Part shown: piece by piece, positions 63,919 through 64,000 of the stretch
Numbering within the stretch: the first letter of the stretch is position 1
How the letters are laid out: each line of letters starts with the position of its first letter
Origin: Bacillus sp. (in: firmicutes)
GTDB lineage: Bacteria > Bacillota > Bacilli > Bacillales > Bacillaceae_J
Length of the DNA: 64,000 nt
Assembly (NCBI GenBank): GCA_012842745.1
Contig: DUSF01000033.1
Span: 124,001 to 188,000 of the forward strand
Reading direction: 5' to 3'
The notes under the pieces: model-generated
What the model was told of the DNA's origin: nothing
Database searches by the model: none
What the model saw: the letters and a program-made list of their open reading frames with translations, nothing else
Translations under genes and position numbers: made by a program

Positions 63919-64000
63919 TACAAACCACCCCATTGAATTAAAATCGTTTTAATCAAGGCAACGATAAAGGCAGAAAAAACACCAAACATAATGACAGGAC
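63918..64000 (-). CDS. spoVAC: SpoVAC, C-terminal end (partial)
   Basis: On the minus strand the last 27 residues read VIMFGVFSAFIVALIKTILI and finish WGGL before TAA. This hydrophobic end matches the last span of SpoVAC, and the gene continues beyond the right edge. Confidence 0.85.
   Translation of the reverse strand, partial: PVIMFGVFSAFIVALIKTILIQWGGL

Overview
The window is a piece of chromosome from a low-GC, spore-forming Bacillaceae bacterium. Gene order over long stretches follows Bacillus subtilis: the mecA-yjbE-spx, opp, trpS, yjbA, fabF-fabH, comZ, med, yjzD, yjzC and arg/car block, and later the yitW, yitU, yitT, degV, cvfB, yajQ, yitJ block. It is not B. subtilis itself, because it carries a CtsR-box clpB, a cobalamin-dependent metH, modABC and a large anaerobiosis/molybdenum island. 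No rRNA, tRNA, CRISPR array, phage or intact insertion sequence was found.

Layout. Positions 1-31900 are mostly housekeeping: the start of a probable cardiolipin synthase, mecA, a TerC-family gene, spx, a secreted DUF4015 protein, the oppABCDF peptide importer, a T-box-controlled trpS, yjbA, an LCP-family cell-wall protein, fabF/fabH behind a FapR box, comZ-med, two yjaU/yjaV-like genes, yjzD, clpB behind a CtsR box, yjzC, and the argCJBD-carAB-argF cluster.

Positions 32000-47500 form an anaerobic-respiration and metal island. It holds three Crp/Fnr regulators, a radical SAM/SPASM protein, an operon of a polytopic heme-copper-oxidase-like membrane protein with one DUF59 and two DUF2249 proteins, modABC with a YvgK-like HTH/periplasmic-binding regulator, Fur-box feoAB with a 47-residue Cys-rich partner, and moeA-mobB-moaE-moaD. 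The terminal enzyme (for example nitrate reductase) is not in the window, but molybdate uptake, Moco synthesis, ferrous iron uptake and FNR control all fit nitrate respiration or denitrification.

Positions 47500-64000 return to core genes: yitW, yitU, small Bacillus-specific genes, a soluble chemotaxis-type receptor, a Gmad2-like lipoprotein, a YitT-family membrane protein, DegV, CvfB, YajQ, a decayed CoA-disulfide reductase remnant, a Spo0E-like phosphatase, a SAM riboswitch with yitJ-metH, a histidine kinase, and a spoVAC-spoVAD-spoVAE-DUF1657 operon running off the right edge.

The most notable signal is a set of five FNR boxes (TGTGA-N6-TCACA/T), each with a good -10 hexamer ending exactly 34.5 bp from the box centre, the class II -41.5 geometry. 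They precede the first fnr-like gene, the radical SAM gene, the heme-copper-like/DUF2249 operon, the moeA operon and, unexpectedly, the Spo0E-like gene. This suggests a hard-wired link between oxygen limitation and the sporulation phosphorelay.
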